Below are positions 24,673-33,435 of a DNA stretch of 64,000 bases, one piece after another (the first letter of the stretch is position 1; every line of letters starts with the position of its first letter). The stretch comes from Candidatus Poribacteria bacterium. Lineage in GTDB: Bacteria; Poribacteria; WGA-4E; WGA-3G. The stretch lies in contig VXPE01000041.1 in NCBI GenBank assembly GCA_009839745.1, positions 111,442 to 175,441 on the forward strand, in the 5' to 3' direction. The translations under genes and the position numbers were made by a program. The notes below the pieces were generated by a model, which worked only from the letters and a program-made list of their open reading frames with translations, was not told the DNA's origin and made no database searches.

Positions 24673-27225
24673 CTACAAGTTGCCTCCCGAAGTTTTCGAG
24701 AAGTGAACACTGGCTTGGACCAACTGATCCGGTTGCGTTCCCGTAAAGGTTAGTTTATAAATCGGTTTGTCCCAATTATATTGATAATCGCTACCATAGG
24801 TTGCCACACTTACGGGTAGGTAACCCTCCGGCACATGAATAAAGCAGGTGCCTTCGGCTTGGCGAAGCGGTTTGCAGACGATCATGTAAGTCTGGCTGTG
24901 CCTATCCCAACCCGCAGATAGGATCTCAACACCGCCCTGTGTATAGTGCATATCCGTAGCGAGGAATTGTGGCACATCCTGTTCTTCACGGAAGCAGAGC
25001 AGTTTCGCAGAACGGGGTGGAATGTTCAATAAGGTGACACTGTGCGAAACCTTTCCAAGATATTCGCGCATCCAGAAGTCATGGACGAGGAAATCCTTAG
25101 ATTTGGGTAACCCAAGTGCCTCCATTTCAAAATAAGCGTCATCTTCATGGTCGTCCCAGTTGAAAACTGCGGCGAGATACCAAGATTCACGCGGTGTTGA
25201 CACGGGTAGACACCATATCTTGGGAAACGGTTCATCGTAAAGGTCTATAGGTGTAGCAGCCTCGCCTATGAGTGGAAAGATTTTCGCTAAGTAACCCGCA
25301 CGCGACGCACGCAGTGTTAGAGATTGGTCTGCACACAAGACTGTCCCCCCACTCAAGGCAGCCGCCGTCATTTCCACAATCGCCTCGTTGATCGGACGAG
25401 GTTCATCAACAGCAATCTCACCAAAAATGTGTCCCCAGAGAACGTTATGTTCCGTGAGATGCGCTGCATACCGGCTCAGACGATGCTTCGTCCCACGCTG
25501 ATGATGCCATGAGTCACTTGGACGGTTGGAAACCCCGCCGATAGCAGAAAGGGAAGGACTGAGGAGTGGGGTATTAATATCAATACTACCGACGCACGGA
25601 CCTGGAACCGTATTGTATCCTGCCAGCAGCACATCATCCGTGAGACGGACGCTTTCTGACTGTATTTCATCAATCGTCTCTCTGAGTAATTTTCCAGCAA
25701 GACGATACAGTTGGACCGAGGTCAGGCTGCTATCATGCCAGTGCAAGTTGTGGGAAGCGTTCGTGAGCCCCAGCGTATAAGCTGTAAAATCGGCGTGGAT
25801 GAAGGAATATCCACATTCGCCCACCACCTGTTTCATCTGTTTACGAATACGTGCCTGCACCTGTGGATGCGAAACATCCAAGAGCGCGACCTCTTTACCA
25901 CTCTCTGGTAGATGAACAGAGGCAGGTTTGTAGCCCTTACGCATAGAATGATGCCGTGAATATTTTCTGCCACCTCGGGCGGCAGTTTTCTCTTGTATAC
26001 AATAATCTGGATGGTTTTGGACCAGCCTCGAATCCAGTGCGGCACAGAAAGGATTGAACCGGAGCCTCGCTTTGAAACCCTTTGCTCGGATCTGACTGAC
26101 AACCGCTTTTATTTCCTCACGATTTTGGGATCCTGCGGCATTTGAACCTTGCGAAAAAATCCCCACTTCTGATTCCGAGACAGCATTCAATTGAACAGAA
26201 TCAATGCCGCCGGGAAAGTTCGGCTGAAACATCGGACTCTCGGCGAGAGCGTCTACTTGGGTTAAGATAGCACTGGCATCAATTGATCCTTCTGTATCCG
26301 AAAGCGTCCACACAGTAGCCGGAGTGCCGGATTCGCGGGACCTTCGATTTTGAATACGATCGCGCTCGTGTGCGCTGTTTTGCGCGGCTACCAGCGAAAT
26401 ATAATGTTCATAGGCTGCAGACGCTGGGTCTGCGAAATTGATATAAGCAGTTTCGGAGGTGATCTTTTCACCGGGATCGCACGCTTGCCGACACTCATGG
26501 TAAAGTGCCCACGGATTGACACCCGACGCGGAGGACCTCTTACCCTGTCCGCGTGAGCCACGCCCATTATTTTTCTGGCAGCCCACTTGAATTCGGGGCC
26601 ACCATTTCTCAGCCGTCAGGAACCCGAAGACCAGTGCTTTCCCACCTTTTGTATTGCAAAGCACACCATCATTGCTCGGATGCATGGCGTCGGTCTCACT
26701 CAGTAGAAACCCTTCATAGAGTTTTCTACTGATGCTGGGAGAAACAGGTGGCGTGTTAATAAAGAGGTGGCAATCCGATGGAAGCCCCCCAAGGAACACC
26801 CCCCCACTACGGTTGGCTGAAACCCCAAGCACGGTTACACTGTTGAGCCGAATGGGTTTCGGTTTTAGGTTCTCAATACTCACCTTAACGTGTATTGCGG
26901 AGTGTTCGGTATAGCAATTGAGGTCGGTGTTTATCCGAATCCACTTACCTGTCGCTTCGTATGAGAAGCGAATTTGGTGATAACTCCCGAAAGCGTCGGT
27001 CTTCGGAAGTTCTGTAATAAATTCGCGAGTCCCAGCATCCTCAGTTTTGACGACCTTTCCATCGTCAAGGGTTACCTGCGTACACCCCTCTCGGATAATT
27101 GTGTCACCGTTCTCATCAATATAATCCCATGTCCCTCTTGCAAGATTAAACTTAATTTCAAATTGCGTATGGTTTATCACGACCAAGTTGCCCTGTCGTG
27201 AAACTGTTATCTCATCTGATCTCAT
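24673..27225 (-). CDS. GH36/GH27-like glycoside hydrolase (alpha-galactosidase clan)
   Basis: 850 residues, no signal peptide. An N-terminal beta-sandwich (about 1-280) is followed by a TIM barrel and a C-terminal beta domain, as in clan GH-D. Recognisable barrel elements are KGFKARLRFNPF, VALLDVSHPQVQARIRKQM and YSFIHADFTAYTL, where the Asp in HADF lies where clan GH-D enzymes carry their nucleophile (KxD). The sequence is divergent, so substrate specificity cannot be read; alpha-galactosides or related plant or algal glycans are likely. It stands alone on the minus strand between the structured RNA and a cupin gene. Confidence 0.7.
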   Translation of the reverse strand: MRSDEITVSRQGNLVVINHTQFEIKFNLARGTWDYIDENGDTIIREGCTQVTLDDGKVVKTEDAGTREFITELPKTDAFGSYHQIRFSYEATGKWIRINTDLNCYTEHSAIHVKVSIENLKPKPIRLNSVTVLGVSANRSGGVFLGGLPSDCHLFINTPPVSPSISRKLYEGFLLSETDAMHPSNDGVLCNTKGGKALVFGFLTAEKWWPRIQVGCQKNNGRGSRGQGKRSSASGVNPWALYHECRQACDPGEKITSETAYINFADPASAAYEHYISLVAAQNSAHERDRIQNRRSRESGTPATVWTLSDTEGSIDASAILTQVDALAESPMFQPNFPGGIDSVQLNAVSESEVGIFSQGSNAAGSQNREEIKAVVSQIRAKGFKARLRFNPFCAALDSRLVQNHPDYCIQEKTAARGGRKYSRHHSMRKGYKPASVHLPESGKEVALLDVSHPQVQARIRKQMKQVVGECGYSFIHADFTAYTLGLTNASHNLHWHDSSLTSVQLYRLAGKLLRETIDEIQSESVRLTDDVLLAGYNTVPGPCVGSIDINTPLLSPSLSAIGGVSNRPSDSWHHQRGTKHRLSRYAAHLTEHNVLWGHIFGEIAVDEPRPINEAIVEMTAAALSGGTVLCADQSLTLRASRAGYLAKIFPLIGEAATPIDLYDEPFPKIWCLPVSTPRESWYLAAVFNWDDHEDDAYFEMEALGLPKSKDFLVHDFWMREYLGKVSHSVTLLNIPPRSAKLLCFREEQDVPQFLATDMHYTQGGVEILSAGWDRHSQTYMIVCKPLRQAEGTCFIHVPEGYLPVSVATYGSDYQYNWDKPIYKLTFTGTQPDQLVQASVHFSKTSGGNL

Positions 27226-27368
27226 CCATCAATTTCCTTTTTTATAGTAGCTTTCAGCAAAACAACCGTCAGCAGTCAGCAATCAGGAAAGAGGTTCTCT
27301 TTCCGAAAACCGTCAGTCGATGGTTTCCGATGGCTGATGGAAACCGATAGCCAATTTGCTGCGAGCCA

Positions 27369-28106
27369 TTAACTCCCGGAAGCGGCAACTGCCCAACAAG
27401 ATATGATCGCTGCGGGTTCATCTCCCATTTGAGAAAGCGAAAAGGTGTCTCCAGGGGACAGGAAGAGGACATCATGTCGTTCCAAAGCACATGTCTCTCC
27501 AGTGTCCATTGTCACTTCAGCACATCCATCGCGCAACACATAAATTGACTCGCTGTCTATCGGTTCATGCGCAAAGTTTTCGCCTTTGTTGAGATGGATG
27601 TAATCTACAGAAAGATGTACAGAACCTTTTTGTGGAGAGACCACACTTCGCCACTCGGTGGATTTCCCAAAAACAGGACCACTGCGCGCCATACTGATGA
27701 CTTGGACGTTACTTCTATGCCCAGCTTGAGGTGTGGGGGCTGTATCTGGCGTATCTCGTTCACCCCGGTAGAGTGCCATATCCGGTGGAGCCTGGAAACT
27801 AATTAAACGCGCCATGTTCGGTGTCGTATTAACCGTTCCATGGACCTCGCCTGCGGGCACAAAGATGACATCGCCCGCAGCAATCGGTGTATAGACCTCT
27901 CCTTGACGGATAGCACCACCACCTTCTAAAACGACAATCGCGTCTTCCGACGCATCGTGATAATGCTGCGTAAACTCTTGACCGGGCGCGTGAACCCCAT
28001 GGTTTAAAGTCAATTGTTTGGATCCCATATCGGGATGGACAACACGCCAGTTTTTACCTTTACCCATTTGAAAGGGCGTTCCGGATTGAAGATTCAAAAT
28101 TTTCAT
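27369..28106 (-). CDS. Bicupin protein
   Basis: About 245 residues from MKILNLQSG (28106); a start seven codons earlier is also possible. Two cupin barrels are visible. The first has HYHDASEDAIVVLEGGG and PAGEVHGTVN with His and Glu metal ligands. The second, HEPIDSESIYVLRDGCAEV with LSPGDTFSL, has a partly preserved set. Cupins of this type are dioxygenases, isomerases or sugar-binding sensors. Neighbouring carbohydrate genes make a sugar-related role possible, but the substrate is not evident. Confidence 0.8.
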   Translation of the reverse strand: MKILNLQSGTPFQMGKGKNWRVVHPDMGSKQLTLNHGVHAPGQEFTQHYHDASEDAIVVLEGGGAIRQGEVYTPIAAGDVIFVPAGEVHGTVNTTPNMARLISFQAPPDMALYRGERDTPDTAPTPQAGHRSNVQVISMARSGPVFGKSTEWRSVVSPQKGSVHLSVDYIHLNKGENFAHEPIDSESIYVLRDGCAEVTMDTGETCALERHDVLFLSPGDTFSLSQMGDEPAAIISCWAVAASGS

Positions 28107-28167
28107 TCTTTTTGCCCCAAAGCACAAGATGCCTTATATTGCAGATGTCGGGATTCGGAGATCCCTC

Positions 28168-28755
28168 CTACAAATTTTTCTCATAAAACGATACAACCGT
28201 ATCCCCGTAACGCGCCTGCCGACTCCGCCTCAAACCCCCGACTGCATCCGGCACAATATGCTGCTTCGCGTGTTCAACGAGCAGAAGGCCACCGACACAG
28301 AGCAGCGAACTCTCGGCAAGCAGTGATAAACAGGGCGTATACAGCTGCGATCCCCCTGCTACATCAAGACCGTATGGGGGATCAAAATAGATAATTTCAA
28401 ATACACTGGACCGCTTACACAGATACGTAATCCCTTTTATAGCATCGCGACGGAGTAGACGATACCGCGCGTGGGATTCAATAAGCAGACCACACGTTCG
28501 AAGGTTTTTTTCTATAATCTCGATGCACCGCGGGGCGCGCTCCAAAAACGTGACATGCTTCGCACCACGGCTCAACGCTTCAATTCCCATACTCCCAGTG
28601 CCGGCACAAAGGTCCAGGAAATTTGCATCTACTATCTGTTCCTGCAGGATACTAAAAACCGATTCTTTAACCCGATCAGCAGTAGGGCGCACGAGGCGAT
28701 TCCCTTTCGGAGCCGCCAAGCGTCTACCTCTGAATGTGCCAGCAATCACTCTCAT
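28168..28755 (-). CDS. rsmD: 16S rRNA (guanine966-N2)-methyltransferase
   Basis: 195 residues. It methylates G966 of 16S rRNA using SAM during ribosome assembly. The N-terminus MRVIAGTFRGRRLAAPKG and RPTADRVKESVFSIL is characteristic of RsmD. The SAM-binding motif LCAGTGSMGIEALSRGA and catalytic motif FDPPYG follow. The length is standard. A family A repeat with a duplicated tail stands directly before the ATG and supplies CGCAAGG or CGCAAAG as ribosome-binding region. Confidence 0.95.
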   Translation of the reverse strand: MRVIAGTFRGRRLAAPKGNRLVRPTADRVKESVFSILQEQIVDANFLDLCAGTGSMGIEALSRGAKHVTFLERAPRCIEIIEKNLRTCGLLIESHARYRLLRRDAIKGITYLCKRSSVFEIIYFDPPYGLDVAGGSQLYTPCLSLLAESSLLCVGGLLLVEHAKQHIVPDAVGGLRRSRQARYGDTVVSFYEKNL

Positions 28756-28870
28756 CTTTTAATTATACTTTGCGGATTTTTAATTATACCTTGCGGAGGA
28801 ACAACAGACGTTTCGACTTTGACGTGCGTTCCTCAAATCCGCCCTCCGCTACGCTTACGGGCTGCGCGTC
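28756..28870 (-). repeat. Family A repeat with duplicated tail, upstream of rsmD
   Basis: Minus-strand order: CAGCCCGTAAGCGTAGCGGA, GGGCGGATTTGAGGAACGC, TCCGCAAGGTATAATTAAAA, then a second CCGCAAAGTATAATTAAAAG touching the ATG. The last 22 bases are a tandem duplication of the ribosome-binding end. Confidence 0.8.
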
Positions 28871-28898
28871 TGGACTTATGAAAACTGAAAACTGACAA

Positions 28899-30200
28899 CT
28901 ATATGAACAACTCCTCTATCACAGAACCATCGTCAACGACTCGGATCGGTCGTCCGGCGCGAGAATAGTTCTCTTCATCAGCATCAACCCCAAGGGCGAA
29001 GCAGAGCGATGCGAATAAGTCTGGAACGCGGACTGTGCCACTATCAACCTGAGTGCCATCTTCATTTGTACTTCCGATGACCTGTCCACCGCGGGTCCCC
29101 CCGCCAGCGACGGCAGCCGACCATCCCTGGGTATGATGGTCGCGTCCGTCTCTATTGTTAATTTTCGGGGTGCGACCAAACTCACCCAGCCATAGCACAA
29201 TCGTTTCTTCAAGAAGGTCCCGTTCAGCCAACTCCTTGAGGAGCATTGCGAACGCCGGATCTACCAGCGCGAGGAGCTCTTTCGTCCGCGCAAAGTTATT
29301 TTCATGTGTATCCCATCCGTCCAACGAAACCTCAACAAATTTGACCCCAGCCTCTATCAACCGACGTGCCATCAAACACCCCTGACCGAACTTATGCATT
29401 CCATACGCCTCGCGGATCGCCATGGGTTCTTCGTTGAGATGAAACGCCTCGATTTTCGGGGAGTTGATAAGCTGATCGGCTTTTTTGTAAATCGCTTCAT
29501 GTGCCTCTGTGCTGCGTCCCGTCCGTTTTGCGATAAAATCTGCCTCAATCGCTTTAAGCATTTTCAGACGCTCTCGAAAACGGTGCGTATCCATCTGCCA
29601 AGGATAAGAGAGATCCTCTACAGGTCTCATCGGATCTTTGACGACGAACGGATCGTGCGTTGCACCGAGGAAACTGCCGGAGTAGGTCGGTGAATTGATA
29701 TTAACGCAACTCGGAAGATCGGAGAGATTGTCAAGGTAATAAGAGGTGAGCGAACCGAGGGTTGGGTGCCTGATTGCCCCCCCAGGGGCATAACCCGTAT
29801 GCAGTAAATAGCGAGCGCGTTCATGATTGCCTTCACGTGAAACTATCGATCGGATAATAGAGAGATGGTGCGCCTGTTCTGCAACTTGCGGAAGATGTTC
29901 GGAAACCTCTATCCCTTTAACGCTTGTCGGGATTGCTGCAAAGGGACCGCCATTTTTAGTGCCGGGCTTGGGATCAAAGGAGTCTAATTGACTCGCGCCA
30001 CCGCTCATGAACAAAACGATACAGTGTTTGGCGCGCGGCACAATATCTTCAAGCTGCGCAAGGCTCCTCGAACTGAAATGCTGCATCGCGACGAGTCCCA
30101 GAAAACCGCTGATACCGCTTTTGACAAAACAGCGGCGTGAGATCTCTTTATGCCACAACTCTGGCGCGTCGTATTCTGGAACCCATAATTTCGCGTCCAT
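28899..30200 (-). CDS. DUF1501 family protein (sulfatase-superfamily-like, Tat-exported)
   Basis: The start at 30200 (MDAKLWVPEY) has GAGGAG nine bases upstream and is preferred over 30221. The 433 residues begin with a twin-arginine-like signal (SRRCFVKSGISGFLGL). The body matches DUF1501: KHCIVLFMSGGASQLDSFDPKPGT, GYAPGGAIRHPTLGS, FVEVSLDGWDTHENNF and LGEFGRTPKIN with a DHH-like RDHHTQGWS. These proteins share the alkaline-phosphatase/sulfatase fold. In Planctomycetes they pair with DUF1549/1553 cytochromes; none is adjacent here. The precise reaction is unknown. Confidence 0.9.
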   Translation of the reverse strand: MDAKLWVPEYDAPELWHKEISRRCFVKSGISGFLGLVAMQHFSSRSLAQLEDIVPRAKHCIVLFMSGGASQLDSFDPKPGTKNGGPFAAIPTSVKGIEVSEHLPQVAEQAHHLSIIRSIVSREGNHERARYLLHTGYAPGGAIRHPTLGSLTSYYLDNLSDLPSCVNINSPTYSGSFLGATHDPFVVKDPMRPVEDLSYPWQMDTHRFRERLKMLKAIEADFIAKRTGRSTEAHEAIYKKADQLINSPKIEAFHLNEEPMAIREAYGMHKFGQGCLMARRLIEAGVKFVEVSLDGWDTHENNFARTKELLALVDPAFAMLLKELAERDLLEETIVLWLGEFGRTPKINNRDGRDHHTQGWSAAVAGGGTRGGQVIGSTNEDGTQVDSGTVRVPDLFASLCFALGVDADEENYSRAGRPIRVVDDGSVIEELFI

Positions 30201-30221
30201 GTCCACGCTCTCCTCAATCAT

Positions 30222-30722
30222 TCATTCCTATCATTTTAACACGTCAATGTCTTTTAAACAAGGAAAAAAGGAAAACGTTAGGGTCGGTATGTGCGCGGCT
30301 GATTACTGCAGTTAGCATCATTCTTCATTGGATTCCGTTATCTTAACCCAACTTGCTACCTATGTGATTTTAGACGCATGAACACCGTTCTTCAGCCAAA
30401 AGCGATCATTTTTGTGAAAAACTGAGTGCATTCCCTGCCATTTTCAGCACGAAGAGGCACAGGCTAACGGTCTCCTATGCTACAAACTGGCAACTTAGGT
30501 TAACGTGAGTTTGATAAAAGTGGGAAATCAACGGTATTCATGCTATAAAGCATGAACCGGGGTTTCGCTACTGCTATTTGGTTAGAAAGTGTCTTCAAGA
30601 AGAGCGTATCTGTCCAAATTATGCGTTTTTTCGGTTGTTTTCCCGCTCTACCTGGGGAAATACCCAAGCAAAAACACCTACGAATTTATTTTCAAGTTCA
30701 CGTCTATAATACTGCGCCCCCT
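30222..30722. other. Gene-free spacer with dispersed repeats
   Basis: No coding frame with a ribosome-binding site. It contains GCTAACGGTCTCCTATGCTA plus CAAA (30473-30496), repeated exactly at 63579-63602; a family C unit at 30526-30560 with stem TTCATGCT/AGCATGAA and loop ATAA; and ACCCAAGCAAAAACACCTAC near 30661, which recurs in reverse orientation at about 63655-63690. Confidence 0.6.
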
Positions 30723-31493
30723 TTAAATGTTTGAATGCGACTGACAGCCATCAACGTTCACACAGGCACCCGTTACAAGACTCGCGCGTTCCGACGCAAG
30801 AAAAACGACGACATTCGCGATCTCTTCGGGCTTCCCGAACCTCCCCAGCGGCATATCGCTTTTCACAAAGGCTTCCATCGCCTCCGGATCCGCTGCGATG
30901 CGACGCGCCCAGCCACCCCCCGGAAAGAGGATCGAACCCGGGGCGACGCTATTCACGCGGATATTGTCGGGTGCGAGCTCCCTTGCCAACGACTTTGTCA
31001 TGCTGATCTCGGCGGCTTTCGCGGCGTTATAGGTGATGTGTCCACCGCCTTCCCTACCGTAGATGGAGGTGATCATCAGGATCACACCGCTTCCCCGTTT
31101 TTTCATTTCAGGGATAACACCTCGGTTCACTCGCGCTGCAGATACCAAATTCAGGTCGAGGATTTCGTGCCATTCGGTATCTGAAATCTCTTCCAGAGGG
31201 GTCCACCGACTGCCACCGACGTTGTTCACAACAACATCAATTCCACCATACGTTTCCACGGTTTCTGCTATGAACGCGTTAACCTGTTCGCCATCCGTAA
31301 CATCTGTGCGTTTGGCGAAAACCTCCGCACCTTTTGCGGACAGTTCATCTGTTACGCTTTGGAGTGTATCTTGGGTTCTGCCGCAGATGCTCAACCGCGC
31401 ACCTTCTTCAGCGAAACCGTGCGCGATAGCACGTCCGATGCCGCGGCTTGCACCTGTCACAACGACCACTTTGTCCTTGAGTCCTAAGTCCAT
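30723..31493 (-). CDS. Short-chain dehydrogenase/reductase
   Basis: 256 residues from MDLGLKDKVVVV (31493), where GGGAG lies five bases upstream; the ATG at 31505 is less likely. Classical SDR features: TGASRGIGRA nucleotide-binding motif, NNVGGS, catalytic Ser in MITSIYG, Tyr-x3-Lys as YNAAK, and the PGSILFPGG loop. Acidic residues after the glycine motif are not obvious, so cofactor choice is open. FabG- and glucose-dehydrogenase-like enzymes look alike at this level. It is a monocistronic minus-strand gene. Confidence 0.92.
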   Translation of the reverse strand: MDLGLKDKVVVVTGASRGIGRAIAHGFAEEGARLSICGRTQDTLQSVTDELSAKGAEVFAKRTDVTDGEQVNAFIAETVETYGGIDVVVNNVGGSRWTPLEEISDTEWHEILDLNLVSAARVNRGVIPEMKKRGSGVILMITSIYGREGGGHITYNAAKAAEISMTKSLARELAPDNIRVNSVAPGSILFPGGGWARRIAADPEAMEAFVKSDMPLGRFGKPEEIANVVVFLASERASLVTGACVNVDGCQSHSNI

Positions 31494-31673
31494 TAGATCT
31501 CCCATGTCGTTTTATAGTATAGGCTTAAAAAGAAAGCCCTAACATTTTTATGTCACTATTATAGCGGATACTCCCGAAAAATATCAACGGGATAGTTGTC
31601 AACGAGCAGGCATCGGAATTCGGAGATTCTTCCTACAGAAGCACTGAATGCCCTGTTTGAAATAAAAACACGC

Positions 31674-31702
31674 TTGACAATTCATAAAGATTGTGTTAAA
31701 AT
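31674..31702 (+). promoter_or_regulatory. Sigma-70-type promoter of the ferredoxin gene
   Basis: TTGACA (31674-31679), 17-base spacer, TAAAAT (31697-31702). It leaves an untranslated leader of about 110 bases with a CCCC/GGGG hairpin around 31757-31785 before AGGAAAG and the ATG at 31819. Confidence 0.75.
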
Positions 31703-31818
31703 ATATGTATTGAGTGTATTCGTAAAGATTTTGCCCAATTTTAGAATAGCAAGTTTAGCCCCTTCCCCGTAACGGGTGGGGACCCCGGCGTTGAAAGCCA
31801 AAAATAGGAAAGTGATTC

Positions 31819-32283
31819 ATGGCATATTATATCACCGACGAGTGTATCGGGTGTATGGCGTGTTTGACGAACTGCCCGGTTGATGCAATAACAGGCGATC
31901 GGAACATGCTACACATCATCGATCCGAATATTTGCATTGATTGTAGCGCGTGCGGGATGGTCTGTCCAGTCGAGGCAATCCGTGACCAGTTCGGAGAGGT
32001 GTGCAAATTCATTCGTCGACCCACGCACCGACCCATCGCCGTTATCTACGAAGAACTCTGTTCGGGATGTGACTTCTGTGTCCATATTTGTCCCTGGGAG
32101 TGTCTTGAACTTAAGGACCCAGAGACCGGTGAACACGCCGAAAGCTTCTTCGGTATCTGTGAACTCGTTAAACCGAAAGACTGTGTCGGTTGTAAACTGT
32201 GCGAAGAGGTCTGTATCAAGGACGCTATCCGCATTGAATCCCCCGTGCTTGTGGAACTGGCTGAAGCCGAAGCCGCAGACTAA
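31819..32283 (+). CDS. Four-cluster 4Fe-4S ferredoxin
   Basis: 154 residues with four complete CxxCxxCxxxC motifs: CIGCMACLTNC, CIDCSACGMVC, CSGCDFCVHIC and CVGCKLCEEVC, so up to four [4Fe-4S] clusters as two bacterial-type ferredoxin modules. It is a small soluble electron carrier, partner unknown. The chain looks like a duplication of an eight-iron ferredoxin, with a linker at about residues 60-76. It has its own consensus-like promoter and is followed by a family B repeat that separates it from gmk. Confidence 0.92.
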   Translation: MAYYITDECIGCMACLTNCPVDAITGDRNMLHIIDPNICIDCSACGMVCPVEAIRDQFGEVCKFIRRPTHRPIAVIYEELCSGCDFCVHICPWECLELKDPETGEHAESFFGICELVKPKDCVGCKLCEEVCIKDAIRIESPVLVELAEAEAAD

Positions 32284-32516
32284 TATTTTTAACGATTATG
32301 TCTGGACGGGGTGTCCGTTGTCCACCCCGATCTAAAATTGATAAGAACCTATTCGAGGTTAAGAGGGTTTCTTAAAGATTTAGAATTCGCTCCGATAACG
32401 GTAAATCAGCACAGAAGCAATCATTAAAAAGCCTATTTTGAGGTTTAAAAAGGTTTTTAACAATTGAAAGACTGCAAGGACAACGGACGCAGCAGCTCAT
32501 AAGCAATCGTTAAAAA
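32284..32516. repeat. Family B kissing-loop element, copy 3 (with internal extension)
   Basis: Hairpin 1: CGGGGTG (32307-32313), loop TCCGTTGTC (32314-32322), CACCCCG (32323-32329). Hairpin 2: CTGC (32472-32475), loop with GACAACGGA (32479-32487), GCAG (32489-32492). The end AGCAATCGTTAAAAA touches the gmk ATG. About 80 extra bases between the hairpins include a second AAGCAATCATTAAAAAG, which looks like a nested or duplicated element end. Confidence 0.85.
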
Positions 32517-33170
32517 ATGGCGAACACACACCTCTATAAACCGCACCTCGTCATCGTCATCTCCGGTCCCTCTGGTTCAGGGAAAAGCACCGTCATTAAT
32601 GCCCTCTGTAAAGCAGATGAAACTTTACAATTATCTGTCTCTGCGACAACGCGTAAACCCCGTCGCGGTGAAGTCGCTGGCGTTGATTATCACTTTCTGT
32701 CAAAAACGGAATTTGAAAAGTCCATTCGGCAGGACCACTTCTTAGAATGGGCAGCATACGGCGACAACCTCTACGGGACACCCAAATCTGAAATTGCCGA
32801 TGCCCGCGAAGCCGGAAAAGATTCTATCTTAGAGATCGAGGTAAAGGGTTCTCTGGAAATCCGAGCACAAGACCTCGCCCCGGCAAGAAGTATCCTTATC
32901 TTTATTGTCCCGCCCTCATTCGCTACCTTGGAGAAACGTCTCCGCCGCAGAGACACAGAATCTGAATCGGAACTGAAACAACGCTTAGATATAGCAAAAT
33001 CCGAAGTCCGCGAGATTCAGCACTACGATTACTGGGTTAGCAACCCACAAGGCGGCATCAAACAGGCAGTTCAGCAAATCCAGACGATTATCACTGCCGA
33101 ACGATCTCGCATTGATGCCAAACTCATAGAGACACTTAACCCTTTACTCGGCGTTGACAGCGAAAATTAA
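32517..33170 (+). CDS. gmk: Guanylate kinase
   Basis: 217 residues; converts GMP and ATP to GDP and ADP. P-loop ISGPSGSGKST (about 14-24), GMP-binding region SATTRKPRRGEVAGVDYHFLS, GDNLYGTPKSEI, and the lid sequence RLRRRDTESESELKQRL are all present. The C-terminus has about 15 extra residues over E. coli Gmk. The start is directly preceded by the end of a family B repeat, without a strong Shine-Dalgarno sequence. It is followed on the same strand by coaBC and rsmA, a common housekeeping neighbourhood (rpoZ, which often sits here, is absent). Confidence 0.95.
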   Translation: MANTHLYKPHLVIVISGPSGSGKSTVINALCKADETLQLSVSATTRKPRRGEVAGVDYHFLSKTEFEKSIRQDHFLEWAAYGDNLYGTPKSEIADAREAGKDSILEIEVKGSLEIRAQDLAPARSILIFIVPPSFATLEKRLRRRDTESESELKQRLDIAKSEVREIQHYDYWVSNPQGGIKQAVQQIQTIITAERSRIDAKLIETLNPLLGVDSEN

Positions 33171-33279
33171 ATTAAACCCTGTATCACTCCAAAACCAATC
33201 GAAATTAACTAAGAACCCGATTTTTTGACCCTCAAAAGGAAAATCAAGCCTGTAATGAGTTTTTGATAGGGTATTTCTG

Positions 33280-33435
33280 CGGATTTTTTCAGATATACGG
33301 AGAGGATCGCTGCTCTTTCAATCTACCTCACCGAACCGCAAGGAAAAATTAAAAAATGAAATGGAGGGCGGATATACGGAGAGGATCGTTGTTTCTTCAA
33401 TTTACCTCACCGAACCGCAAGGAAAAATTAAAAAC
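33280..33435 (+). repeat. Two tandem family A repeats at the coaBC start
   Basis: ATACGGAGAGGATCG recurs with a period of 79 bases (33295 and 33374). Each unit ends CTCACCGAACCGCAAGGAAA, AATTAAAAA. After the first unit comes ATGAA, which looks like the original start codon of coaBC, and then the second unit follows. The gene frame now reads through the second unit. Confidence 0.8.

Noticed and set aside
24349..24753. Short plus-strand frames in the structured RNA region
   Set aside because: About 61 codons each, no ribosome-binding site, and they disrupt the paired regions that the sequence appears built to maintain.
24673..27225. Calling a specific alpha-galactosidase
   Set aside because: Only fold-level similarity and one barrel Asp are visible; the substrate cannot be assigned.
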